From positions 40,211,459 through 40,275,458 of the forward strand of contig OX235265.1 in the NCBI GenBank assembly GCA_944472135.2: a stretch of DNA of 64,000 nucleotides, read 5' to 3'. Origin of the DNA: Trichobilharzia regenti (taxonomy: Eukaryota; Platyhelminthes; Trematoda; Strigeidida; Schistosomatidae). The number at the start of each line of letters is the position of its first letter. Position 1 is the stretch's first letter. The notes under the pieces are model-generated. The model was not told where the DNA came from, searched no databases, and was given only the letters and a program-made list of their open reading frames with translations. This document shows positions 47,775 through 59,638 of this stretch, in pieces. Made by a program: the position numbers and the translations under genes.

Positions 47775-48894
47775 GTGAGTTAATGAATCTGTGGGTAATG
47801 TTTTGACCGAGAATTAGTGACTGTAGTGAGCAACCACATATTCCACTGGCTGCTTAGTCAAATCTTGAAGGGATCACTAGGACGAATAATATGTTATGCA
47901 TTCCATTCATATTTCGCTTTCTGGTATTTACTGAGAGATCGAATTCCACAAAACACCTCTAATTTACATGAAACCGTTTTGTATGGTCCAGTCCAATTCC
48001 ACTCGTCGTTTGACGTCGAAATATAAGCGATTGGAAATAAGTCACTGAGAATCATTTCGACGAATAATAGTTATGTGGTCGACGAACATTGTCACTGTGT
48101 CATTTCGAAGAGATATATGTGTTTGACATTAGAAATACATGAACAAGCAATAGTCGTTGCATGCAGATGTCATCTGAGTCTTGTATGATAAATGTGTTGA
48201 ATCTTCACGAAAGCATTTCTAGAAGTTACTCCTGAATGCGAAACCAACAGAGTGTTTTGTATGCATATTCAGTCTATCGATGTGATTGTTGTGTGCGTGA
48301 CCAAGTGTTAGTGCATCAAGCTGATTTTCATCTCACAGTGTGACACAGGAAACGGTTTGTGTCGATGTACCCTTTTTATATGTGAGAAGCGTTGTGCTAT
48401 CTTGGAATTGAGCTAAGTAGACTAATTGCTAGTCCAGTTTCAATCTCTGTATGATCGATGCATTCACACTGATTGTATTGAAAGCGTAAACGCTACCAAC
48501 GCTTCTGAGCAGAGTCTTAGCGTGAGTATCTTCGCCATCACAAATGAAACTTGTCACGCTTTTGTTTCAGCGTGCTTGTTTTGGTAGGAGGGTGGTGGTC
48601 TACCACAATTTGGATTTCTTCACGCAGTTGTTTTTGCATTAGGGGCCTGAAGATGGGTTTTGATGATATCAGATGTTATTTTTGAGCATTGAATGGATGC
48701 AGAAATCAGTCTCTCATATTATTTACTGCTGGCTGTTAAATGATCCTGCGCGAAAAGTTAATGAAAAAGGAGAGAAAATAGCGTACAATTAATCAACTTC
48801 ATTAATCTTATAAATTACTCAGCCTTCCGAATCACATCCAGCTAACTATTCTCATATCTGTGATATTCATGTCTGTTTCAAGTGTTGGTTTGTA

Positions 48895-49575
48895 GGGATT
48901 TGATTGGTTACAGGGTTTTCATCATGAGCTGACATTAGTTAGAGAACCATTGGAAAGCCTGGGAGTACTGGACAGCCGTTTCTTCCTAGTTTGTGGCCCC
49001 AGCCAATGTCTTCGGCGTGTATGTGTCCTCACAGCCAACATGCTGCACCCTACTATTTACGACTTCCCACTGGAACCCCAGATAACTACCTACCTGAATA
49101 GGGACAGTCGCCAGTGAGCATCTCATTGTTATACAAGTATTGTTTTGTAGGCATTTGGTTGATCGGTTACAGGATTCCATCATTAGCTGACATTAGTTAG
49201 AGAACCATTGGAAAGCCTGGGAGTACCGTATCGTTGTTTCGTCCTAGTTTAGGTTCGCGCTCTGCCGTGAAATGGCAGAAGTTAGAATTCTTGGACCATT
49301 GGAACGGGTCCCAATGGATTAATGTTATACGAGATCGCCTTGTAACCGGAAGGTCCTGGGTTCTAACCTTGTCGGTGGGTGCGTACTTCTGAAGAGTCCC
49401 AAACTAGGACAAAACGGCTGTCCTGTACTCCCAGGCTTTCCAATGGTTCTTTAACTGATGTCACATCATCATTAAATCGTGTAATCATATCTGTTTGTTT
49501 TAGTATCATGTAGATGTACTCTGTGGAACACCGATTCATTCCACTACTTCCGGAAGCCGTGTTCCTAGTCACACT
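48895..49575. mobile_element. cluster of Sm-alpha-type SINE fragments, arm B
   Basis: Mirror of 28088-28770. The plus-strand unit carries GAGTCCCAAACTAGGACAAA at about 49394-49413, a recognisable helix II of the Sm-alpha hammerhead, but the 5' CUGAUGA is replaced. Confidence 0.7.
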
Positions 49576-52500
49576 GTAATACTAATTCCCATTAACTCCA
49601 CATGAATATTACATATACTAAGATTGTTGTTTCTGTTAACTCTACAGGATAAATGAACATCTTAGGTTTTCAATCTTAGATTTCAATCACTGAATGAATG
49701 TATGTACATATCGATTCTCTTTTGCAGACGTCAAAACCAATTTGTGCAAACCTGTTCCAATTGACCACAACTACGATCACAGAAAGCTTATAATGATGGA
49801 TGGGAAGTAATAGTCTGGTGGAAGACGCAAAGTGGGCGATGAAACTCTCATTTCTTTTAGTAGTTTAGATAATGTCCTTACTCATTTGCATTAAATAAAC
49901 TTTAATATATTGCAGCCACATATGCATTATTGATAGTGCTCGCGCTTCTATTGACCGTCTTCTTTCTTAACATCTGACGTGTTCAAGAGTAGAAGAAATA
50001 TTGTTGTCTAAAGATAACAGCTCAACATCAACTCATTTAGAATTGAAATTCCTATGTGTATGTCATCAATGCAATAGTGTCTGTGAGTAGATAAACCGAA
50101 ATATGAAAGGGTTGTATGCATCAGAGCAAACGTAAATTTCAATAACATTGATAGTTAGTGCATGACGGATAGTTATTTTTATTCGAAACGCTGTAATATC
50201 TATGGTACCTCAATGTATGTCTCCATATTTCTCCTCATCAACTTCCGAAAATAATTTTCCTTCTCCATATTTGCAGTGTATGTGAAAGAATAGAAATTCA
50301 CTATAAGGTGTTGTGATTTAGTTATTTATAATGCACTTGTTACGCACGAGTAGATGGGGAATTGAAAATGCCTTCCACAGTCTACAGGTATTCCGTAGGA
50401 TTTCCACACGGAACTATCGTGACTTCTCACCTCAACTGTGTACTTTACAGTCGACGAACTAGGTTTTGTGTATTAACAGTTCACCAAAGGAGACAACAGG
50501 AATTCGGGTACCTGGCGTGAGTCAAACTTAGCACACTCCAACCACTGATGAGGTTTTAGTGAAGCGAGCGAGACTGATGTCCGGCTTATATATGACTTCA
50601 ATCTGACTAGCGTGCACCACTGTTTGAACTGAATACTTTCCAGCTACTCATATTAATCAGTCAGTAGTGTATGTGGCGAGTCAAATATTTCACTGTCAAC
50701 ATCATTATCAATTATTCACGTGTCCCAAGCCTTGTAGTCTCCTCCAAACACCAAACATTGATATACACATGGATCAACAGCCTGATGCTTTCTTTTTAGG
50801 GGACTGTCGCATTACTGATACCCATGTGTTCACTAGCTGATCTGCACAAGTAACTACGACTCTTACACGTGGATATACACCGTTTTGCAGTTTAATCAAC
50901 AAGTAATTTACTCGCTGTGTTCTGACAACGAATTGTGAACAGGATGACGGATACGCGAGAAGGACATCAGTAGTGATGTCGCATTAGACAAACTGTCGAG
51001 TGTCAAACAGCTTCTAAAACACAGAAGTGTTCGTATTCGACATATATTCATCAAGCGAACTCAGACATACAACAATAACAAAGGTACAGTTGGTTATCAT
51101 CAGCTGAATGAGAAGCAGCAGCAAAAGTACATTCATGAATTAGGCCATCACGTGCATATGTATACTAGATTAGAAGCCAAATAAACAAGCCCACATCACT
51201 CACCGTCTAACGAACACATTAGATGTGAGCATGTAAGAATGCTTACAACTCATCACAGAAAGTGAATAATTATTCTGAATTGGAAATCTACTAACACTGC
51301 AAACTGGAGAAGTAATATCAATTCATTGGATGAGTCATTAAAACTACGAACTTCCTTCTCCTCATTATATCCGCTTTGTCTACATATCATAAATATAGGA
51401 ACAATCCGTCGGCTGTATAACTCACATTTCACGACCATTCATAAATTACACTTAATTCAAATCAAATATACCAATGTCGGATGAATGCTGTGAGCAGTGA
51501 AGCTCATAATACTAGACATGCCAGTAGTCATAAATTGCCACAATTAAGGGTTTTCTATGTATCACTGAGGGATTCATCTATAAGATAAATTGCACCAAGT
51601 GTTTTCGTCAATGCAGATATCACCTTCTTCTTCATATCCAGTGATAAGTGATCACTAGTCATGATGTCACGACATGCACGCCTCCATATTAATCCACAAC
51701 TGCACACACCACTCCAACTGTAATATTGTAAATGCATAGAAGTGATGAAAGAGAAGTAATGTCAGAGAATTGGAAAACTTCTAGAATTAATATCTGCTAT
51801 TTATTAGCTAGCATTCAACAACCCTTCGAATTTAAATAAAAGACTCAGTCACTTTTCCCAAAAGGATAAACATCCGGATATCTGGGCAGGACTAAATGAG
51901 GCACAGTAGAAAATTTGAAACAGGCTCTTAAATGAACCGTTGTGCTTACAACTTACTGTTCACGTCTTTTACTTTTGTCATGATCGAATTTGTGTACTCC
52001 GAGGTCACGTCAGTCGACAATATATGCACAAACTTCATATATAGTATACCCTGTAAGGCAGAATCCCAAATTTGTGAGCTTTTCCAAAGTCTTGGCTGAA
52101 AGTGACTTTAATCTGTTCGTCTTGAATTTGCTGATACTGTAATTGATGATACTGAAATACACTGAATTTCAACAGTGTCATTTCTACCGTGATAAACACA
52201 TTTGTATTGAAATAAGCAATATGCAACCGGTATTCAACATACAGTTGAAGATGACACCACATTCTCACTAATCCTATTGAACCAATTAGACACTGTAAGT
52301 CATAAGATTAGAATTCGCTGGAATTTTAAGAGAATAATTTCTATCGCGGTCAAATGCTTATTCATAATGTTGAAGGTAGGTGAGAAAAATAAGCAGCTGT
52401 ATGATATTAATATCAAAATAATGTCACAAACAACGAATAACAGCTTTTGTATCCCACTACACTGACTATGAGATAAAAAAAAAGGAATTACTCAGTTTAG

Positions 52501-53432
52501 GGTTTCAATGAAATTCGAAAACAGAGCCAAAGCTGAACAGTTTATTTAAAAATACTAGTCAGAATATTTCTTGAGATAAATGCAATCGATGCGAATATCA
52601 CTTGTAAATTACAGCATCAACTCATTTCCTGGGCGTCCGAAATAATTCCTACAGTGCAATTAGCAATATTCAATCGCTACTCAACATACAGCTTAAAGTG
52701 ACACCACTGCAGTACACCATGTGTCATAAATTTAATGAGACTGAAAATTCATGCATGGCCAATGAAAGCTATTGTTTCGATAATCAACACATGCTTCAAA
52801 TGACTAGCAAATATCTGACTAACAATTCACTATTAACTGAGTTTTATTCCTTCTACGCAAGTAATGATTTCATAACATTAATTAGAAAATTCACCCAATA
52901 GTTTCCGTTTTTGTATTCATCAAATCACTGTTAAGATAAGAATGTTCTGTGGCTTTGCAAGTAATAAATTATACTCACCTCAAACCAATGCTGAAAAGTG
53001 ATTCCCATTATCATGCATCTTTAAGTAACACACATCTGTACAGTACCACGCTAAAATTTATAACAGTATGAACTCGAAATTCGTAGTTATGGGCGTTCAC
53101 GAGTAGGAGTAATATTACTGGATGGCTAATTATACAAATGTTTATGATATCACACTGAATGAATATGTTCTTTCGGATTTCGGAAGGCTGGTTTCGGTTG
53201 AGAATGTTTCGCCTCTCTTCTTCGTCGACATCTCTAACAAGGACAATTTCACTTGACACAATGTATTTATTAGTAAAACGGGGAACTTTTCTGCCTAATA
53301 CGTGTGGCGCATTCATGTTCTCTGAGTAGACGTGCGATTAGCACCGTCATCCATAATTATTCAGAATATTGGTGGCTGTCAAACTATACTTGTACATTAT
53401 CACGATAAGTTATGTTGATGATATTTTATTAT

Positions 53433-53950
53433 TATTGTATCCTTTAATTCCTAGAGGAACATAGGACTTCACCTGCGCATCTCGATTGCCTTCTGTTTTC
53501 TGCCAACTTTTTCAACCCGCTCCAAGTCTGCTCACATGCTTTCATCTCCTCTTCACATGACCTCCTTCAAGTCACCATGCACTGACGACCAACTTGCCGC
53601 TTCCCTTTCGGGTTCCACTCGAGTAATGGCTTGTCTAATGATGTCGCTTGATGGTTTCGTCAGCGTATGGCCAATCCATCTCCATTTCTTCCTGCCTCTT
53701 TCTTTCACAATCGGTTCCTGCTGTGTTGGTTCGCTCATTACCAGAGATTCCTGTTGCTTATCTTTTCTGGCTGGCCATCTGATCTTGAGTATTGATCGAA
53801 GACAACTGTTAATGAAGGTCTGAAGTTTGTTTGAGATGCTCTTTATGACTCACTAGCCAAGTCTCTGATCCGTATAGTAAGTGGCACTGAGTTCACATTG
53901 GAGTTGAAAATCCGGATCTTATTTTTGATGCTCAGTGGTGTTGACTTCCA
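53433..53950 (-). mobile_element. RTE-like retrotransposon 3' fragment, arm B only
   Basis: The minus strand carries a C-terminal RT tail motif (GRKKWRWIGHTL, then KPSSDIIRQA) and ends in an AATAATAATA tail at about 53433-53445. It is homologous to 58562-59175. Arm A lacks it: there the flanks (CTTAGCAT and ATCATCAACATAAC) are adjacent near 22475-22496. It is a 5'-truncated insertion, typical of target-primed reverse transcription. Confidence 0.75.
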
Positions 53951-53959
53951 TACACACAT

Positions 53960-55480
53960 AATATGACATATATGCTAAGATGTAAATCGAACTGCTCACT
54001 CTTCAGAACACTCACTCATTTTCCAGACCAAAATAGTAGCTGCACATAAGATCAGGAACAAGAAATCGATATTGGCTTCTTCAGTGTGCATGTGTGACTT
54101 CAAATGTCCCTGTGGAGCTCTTGGTATTGATAGTACACGAACGAATATATCAGTGGATGCATGTGTACATGTACTCACGTGATTAGATAAAGAAAGAGCT
54201 GACTACAACTACAATTGCGTTTTTTCCCATGTGATAGATAAAACACACCACATTAACACAACAAAAGCCGAAAACAAACAGGAGCCTGTATATTCACCCC
54301 TTTTCAAACTTCGCACGATAGCCTTTAGTTTCGTTTTGGTCTGCTATAGTTTAGGGCTACTGGTGACATTTCGGAAGACATTTAATTTGGCAATGATACT
54401 TTAACTTCGCCTGGCACACTTCTGTACAAAACCCGGTCACATCATGCATATATGTTACGGATGAGGACATGTACCGATTCCAACCTTGCCAACGGCCTTG
54501 AAACAATCAGCAACTTTTCAACGATCAAAATATTTTTCTGAAATTGGGCAAACTTCGTGATTTCTTGATGGTCTTATTGCTTTAAAAGTGTGGATTTTGA
54601 CACAGTTCATCTCTTGGAATGCTGCAGCTCTACTCACTGAAATTACCAAATTACCAAATTTTGGTGTGAACATACGGTTTGTACAAAGGAAATGGAGCTA
54701 CTCAGACCTCTAAATCTCGTTTTGCTTTAAAATTTTCCAGTCGGGATCGCAAACACACCAGGAAACGCGATACTAATTGTGACTGAGGGAAATCTAGAAA
54801 ACTGGTCCACTAAAGAAATGGAAGCTGGTATAAGAATATCTGGCACTAGTCAGTCGGAGTATGCCGACAACAGAGATTAAAGAAGTGAATGAGACTGATA
54901 CAGTAAAATACTACTGTGAAATAGTGAAGTGTGCAGAAATAGGTAGGACATTGTTGCGACCTGCTTATTTCCCTATAGAGTGCTTGTCTATGGATGAACG
55001 CATGTCTTTCGTTCTGCATGATGGTCTAACCTCTTGAAGCTATCGACTGATGAAGTGACTATCATGGTGGCTTCCGATAATTTCCAAAGTTTGAGAGACT
55101 CAAGGAAGAAGAGTTGTTGCAGCTGTCTCATGAGTAATTTCACCAGGTATACTCCAAAGGATACAATTGTGTCCCTCCTACATTTTTCGAATCTGGTGCG
55201 TTACCCTACTTGGTGTTATGAATGCCTTGATCCGACAACACCTGATTCTGATGGAAATGAGGGTATGCAGCTACAGGATTCACATTCGTTCAGAGCAATA
55301 TTATCGCATTTCATTGTTTCAAATCAATACCAAATTTTAACACATACACCAGGAAACTTTCTGTCACCCATTTATAAATACGATTGCACAGACTTGGAAG
55401 AGACATTGCTGCAAATGGAAGAGTCATTGTGTGGTTCAGCAGCAATCAATACAAGGATCGCTGAATTGTGTATCCATTAG
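53960..55480. pseudogene. coding-like relic in outer arm B (partner of 20745-22490)
   Basis: The longest frame is 55034-55480 plus (148 codons; it includes RYPTWCYECLDPTTPDSDGN). Further open pieces lie on plus at about 54545-54700 (WNAAALLTEITKLPNFGVN) and 54850-55035 (CEIVKCAEIGRTLLRPAYFP), and on minus at 53996-54178. Frames change repeatedly and no family is recognised. Arm A carries the same pieces with different breaks. Confidence 0.35.
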
Positions 55481-55689
55481 AGAGATGTCCGTCCATTTTT
55501 TTCACACACATTTGTAAAACTTTTCCTTCGAAAAGTTTTACAAATTTTTTGCACCAGTCTAGTTAGAGCTGTATCTCCAACCATCTGTCTGAATGGTTAC
55601 TATCTCCTCTTGTTGCAGTGATACACATCCATTTGATATTTTGGAGTTATGTGATTTACCCTATCAATCATGATTATTTATTATTATTT

Positions 55690-55920
55690 ATTTTTTCCTT
55701 TACGTTTCCCAGTGGAACATAGGGCTTCAAGCTAATGGCTTGAATTTTCTGTAGCGTAGTTTATTTTACAGGAGAGGGTTGCTAGCTTCATGCTCAATCT
55801 TTCCTCTTTACCGGCATTATTTCTAGCTCAGTGAGGTAAAGGAGTACGTCGGGCGGGGATCGAACCCCGGACCATGTGCATGGTCGGCGAGCGTCCCAAC
55901 CACTATACCACCGACGCACA
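55690..55920 (-). mobile_element. tRNA-derived SINE, near full length
   Basis: The head at 55848-55920 (minus) has the A-box TGGTATAGTGGTTGGGACGC and B-box GGGGTTCGATCCCCG. The body, shared with 63193-63425, contains CCCAGTGGAACATAGGGC, CAAGC..TGGCTTGAA and a T-rich tail at the left. A convincing target duplication was not found. The tRNA part is intact enough to drive pol III but lacks a normal anticodon arm. Confidence 0.75.
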
Positions 55921-56960
55921 TCACTTATGATATTTCTTAATAATACTGACTTCCACGAAATAACGTCAGGCTGGAAAGTTTTCAAATCTTTTACTCTATT
56001 CAACTGATATATTCTCAATATTTTGATTCCAAATATGCTTGTCATAGTAGGTTCTGTTGAATCTGGTGTTGTCAAGTAGTGAAGAAAAGATTCAGCGACT
56101 AAGGTGAAAGTCGAAATGCAAATATCTGTGAAGTGTGAGAAACAAGATAAGTACACTAATTTCGAATTCAAAACTGAATTCACTGAAGAGCATTTGTGCC
56201 ATGACTAACTTTTTATGAATCAGTAAGAGTGGTTGTTGTTTTCTTACTATTGAGGCTTCCTGAAACCTCAGTATTCTACTCTGATCTGGTTTCAAATGAA
56301 ATTTGAATGATGTATACACAACGATTTAATTCTTTTCACAATATCCTTCACTACCGAGCCGCTTGGATGTCTGTTTCTTCCGATAATACATTCCAGCGAA
56401 TAAATCTGCATAAAGACATATTCTGCAGCCTTTACCCACAGGGATCGATAAGTCCTCCTTTCGCATATGTGACCACTTGCACACTGATAAATATAGTGGA
56501 GTATGAGGTCATTCTCCACCTGTTATTGACGTTTACAAGGACAAATAGTCTTCGACTGAGAAACGATTAGGCCGCCAGATGCATGAAATGTCTTCCTAAT
56601 TACAGATTTCAGTCTTTGATTGAGTTTCAGGCTGATATGGGTAAATGTGTAAGGCAGCTTGACAATTGCATCTCTTCGTGGGGATAATTACAGAGAAGGT
56701 CTCGATGCCCTAATATTCTGATATCTGCTCACAAACTTCAGTGAGAAATTGTTTACAGCCGGAGTCTGTCTCTGTTAGGGCAGCATACTGAAATGCTCCC
56801 TGGAGAAATGGCACTGAGAAAATGAGTCATCTCCCACTCTGTGTCAGTGATGAATTGTCAAGTGTATAAACGGAAACAAATCAAAATTTCCAACTGGCGA
56901 TTAACTAGTGATCTCAACTGGCTGTCGAGAAAATGAAATAATAAATGATCCTGCGGAATG
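55921..56960. other. intergenic sequence, nothing recognised
   Basis: AT-rich, no recognisable exons or repeats apart from the SINE to the left and the Sm-alpha fragment to the right. Confidence 0.4.
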
Positions 56961-57060
56961 CATGTACATTCAGCCAATGAGTCCCGAATAGGACGAAATG
57001 CGCATCCTCGATTCCAGTACTAGTCACCACCCACCAATTAGGTACTAAATGTCAGATTAA
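56955..57060 (+). mobile_element. Sm-alpha SINE fragment with hammerhead ribozyme remnant
   Basis: ACATTCAGCCAATGAGTCCC, then GAATAGGACGAAA, and CTCGATTCCAGTACTAGT. This matches the schistosome Sm-alpha hammerhead layout: helix I arm, CUGAUGA, helix II GUCC/GGAC, GAAA, helix III and the cleavage side. The core CUGAUGA is CCAAUGA here, two substitutions that should inactivate it. Helix II (GTCC...GGAC) and GAAA are intact. Confidence 0.75.
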
Positions 57061-57234
57061 GTTGGTAGATTCCCCAAGGAAAGTATCTTAGTTACATTGG
57101 AAATCTGAGTCATATGTGTATGTAGTATGCATACATGAGTTATTTTTGATTTATTCACACGCTCAATTTAAACATATTTATTCAGAACCTGCTTTCCAAT
57201 AAAATCTCACACACTGTACTATTTCCAAGTTCAC

Positions 57235-57330
57235 TTGTAGAGAGAGGGAGAGAGAGCATAAGCAAATATCCTCACAAAGATTCACTTCACACAGACACAC
57301 ACGCACACACATGCACACACACACACTTAC
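57235..57330. repeat. AG and CA dinucleotide microsatellites
   Basis: A GAGAGGGAGAGAGAG run near 57242-57257 and an imperfect ACACAC run at about 57290-57325. Confidence 0.85.
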
Positions 57331-58560
57331 CTGTATTCCCTCTAATAGTTTGTGACCAACATTTTCTCAATGTTTTTTTCAATTACAAAATTTATGAGAA
57401 TTTATTTTCAAACAGAATGAACTTCATCTTTCTTGGTTATACAACAGACAATGAAAAACTGTACTCACGCACACTTTAAACACTCTGCAACCTGGATGAG
57501 AGTTCAACAGAATATCAGATACATTAGAAAGCCCTTCTCATCAAATTTACCAATATTCACTGTATTATATCATACGATAAAATTATTTATCTAAGCTTGA
57601 TAAACGTATGAAATACGGGTATTCCCAATGAGAAATCTATTGCTTCACGAGAAATTCAATGAATATATTCAGAAATACCTTCCATCTGTGATACTGTCGA
57701 GACTTTCAAATATCTAACGCACAATTTGCAAGTTGGTCAGCGATTTGCAGTCTACACAATTTGAGTGGTGACATTTCACAGTAGTTTCCTTTGGAGTTCA
57801 AGTTGTTCAATTTACAACAATATGTGGTCTGTTTGATTGCATAAGTGGTGATGAAAATAGAAGGCAAATCTGCATACAACTATATAGCAGTGATTGATTG
57901 AGTTCTGGCTAGCAAGCACTACTGGTTTATTTTGAGTGGTATGCAACTACTCATCCTAGGCAATCAGTAGTAAATAGTTTATTTAAATATCTAATCCATG
58001 AATTCGTTACAGGACCTAATTTTCATTATGTGAAAACGACATCACTTCATCAGTATGCTACATAGGCTTGAATGGAATATGGAAAAGACTAGCGTTGAAA
58101 TATATTGTGGTATAGGTCACTCAGAATTGTGTCTCGCGCTTAGGCTTTGTGATTTTTGACTTGTGCCAGCGAAGTCTGTTTCTCAGGCCTTTTTGGGTCA
58201 CCATAGCTTTTACTGGTGCCATCAAATTTCTTGTTTAGAGACTTCACTTCATTTTACGATCGATCAGTAAAGAGCTAGAAGGAACATAGATTTCATCAGT
58301 GAATGGGGCTGTTCTATCCAATATGTAGTTTCTTTTCTGTTGTACACCCCACGCATATTTTCCCTCCCAAAGTACACTGGCAATTATTTGCAGTGTAACA
58401 ACGAATTATACAAGGGTTTATAGACATCGACACTTGTTTATGGAGGAGGTGGTGGCTACTGATCAGTACTATCCCGAACTCTGTGTGTGCAAAATGTTTG
58501 TTCAGTCTCTCATTCTACCATGCTCTTAAACTCTTTCCCACTCGTTGGCTTCTAATTCTG
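57331..58560. other. intergenic sequence, nothing recognised
   Basis: No exon, RNA gene or repeat family could be supported. Confidence 0.4.
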
Positions 58561-58561
58561 G

Positions 58562-59175
58562 TAATTTATTATTATTATTTCCTTTAATTCATAGAGGAAC
58601 ATGGGGCTTCAGCCGCACGTCTCCATTGCGTTCGGTTCTCTGCAAACGTTTTCACCTGACCCTTACGTCTGCCCACATGCCTTCATATCTTCTTCACATG
58701 ACCTCCTCCATGACACTATCGCACTGATGACCAACTCGCCGCTTACCATTTGTCTTCCACTCGAGCAATGGCCTGACGTGTGTTGTCACTTGATGGTTTA
58801 TTTTCTCAGAGTACGGTCAATCCACCTCCATTTCTTCCTGGATATTTGTTGCACAATTGGTTCCTGGTTGGTTGGTTCTCTCCCAGAGATCCCTGTTTCT
58901 GATTTCTTCTGACCGGCCATCAGATCTTCAGTAGTATTGAGCGAAGACAGTTGTTGGTGAAAGTCTGTAGTTTGTTCGAAGTGCTCTTCGTGACGCGGTG
59001 CCAAGTCTCTGGACCGTATAGTAGCATTGATTTCACATTTGAGTTGAAAATCCGAATCCTATTTTTCATGTTGAGTGCTGTCGACCCTCACGCAGTCTTG
59101 AGGGAATTGAAAGCTTGCCTTCCTCTCCCAATCGTCGTTGTGATATCCTCATCAGTTCCACCCGCCTGTAGTTGA
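58562..59175 (-). mobile_element. RTE-like retrotransposon 3' fragment
   Basis: The minus strand shows RKKWRWIDRTLRK near 58800-58840 and preceding C-terminal RT sequence, with frame breaks. The 3' end is an ATAATAATAATA tail at about 58565-58578. It is longer than the arm B copy at 53433-53950 and aligns to it over about 500 bp. Confidence 0.72.
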
Positions 59176-59593
59176 AACGATGCTTTCCAGTTAGGTAAAG
59201 GAGTTTGCCTCTTTCAGATTTCTCCCATAAATGCCAATACTACTGAAAATTCAATGCTCACGCTTAAAGCTCTATGCTCCACTCAAAGATTAATGGAATG
59301 AAATCATATTTTGCAAAATGACTTCAAATATGCATAAGTGGTCACGCATGATAGGAGTTGTTTCATTCCTCTGACTGTCATCTTTGTTACGTGTTCTGTT
59401 CTCTTCTAAAACTGTATTCATTACTCACTTAACAGTTTATATGGATAATAGTACAAACTATTTTCTCACAGGTTCGCATAATGTATTTTCTGAGAGAATA
59501 TTTCATATGGTTGTTCTGTCTACAAGAACGATGGATGTATACATCACAACCAATTAGAATACAGTAGGGACTATAAATTACCTTGTGAGCAAA

Positions 59594-59600
59594 TATAAAA
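59594..59600 (+). promoter_or_regulatory. TATA box of the third secreted-protein paralogue
   Basis: TATAAAA lies 45 nt upstream of the ATG at 59639, as in the arm genes. Confidence 0.5.
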
Positions 59601-59638
59601 GGTGCTGATTATATAGCAATTAATAAAAATTCACTAAT

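Larger units (their letters stand above)
40531..55470 (-). repeat. palindrome arm B
   Basis: Reverse-complement partner of 20745-37122 (see arm A). Private features: the RTE-like fragment at 53433-53950, a 447 bp segment between 45-bp direct repeats (52217-52261 and 52664-52708), and a longer AT dinucleotide tract near 45800. It lacks the three LTR-type insertions of arm A. Confidence 0.92.

Noticed and set aside
47817..48026. 69-codon ORF in both arms as a gene
   Set aside because: No recognisable motif; conservation is explained by near-identical arms.
20745..55470. Palindrome as a simple assembly hairpin
   Set aside because: The arms differ by precise insertions with target duplications, an RTE fragment, a deletion between direct repeats and clustered exon substitutions. 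A duplicated-read artefact would not produce these.
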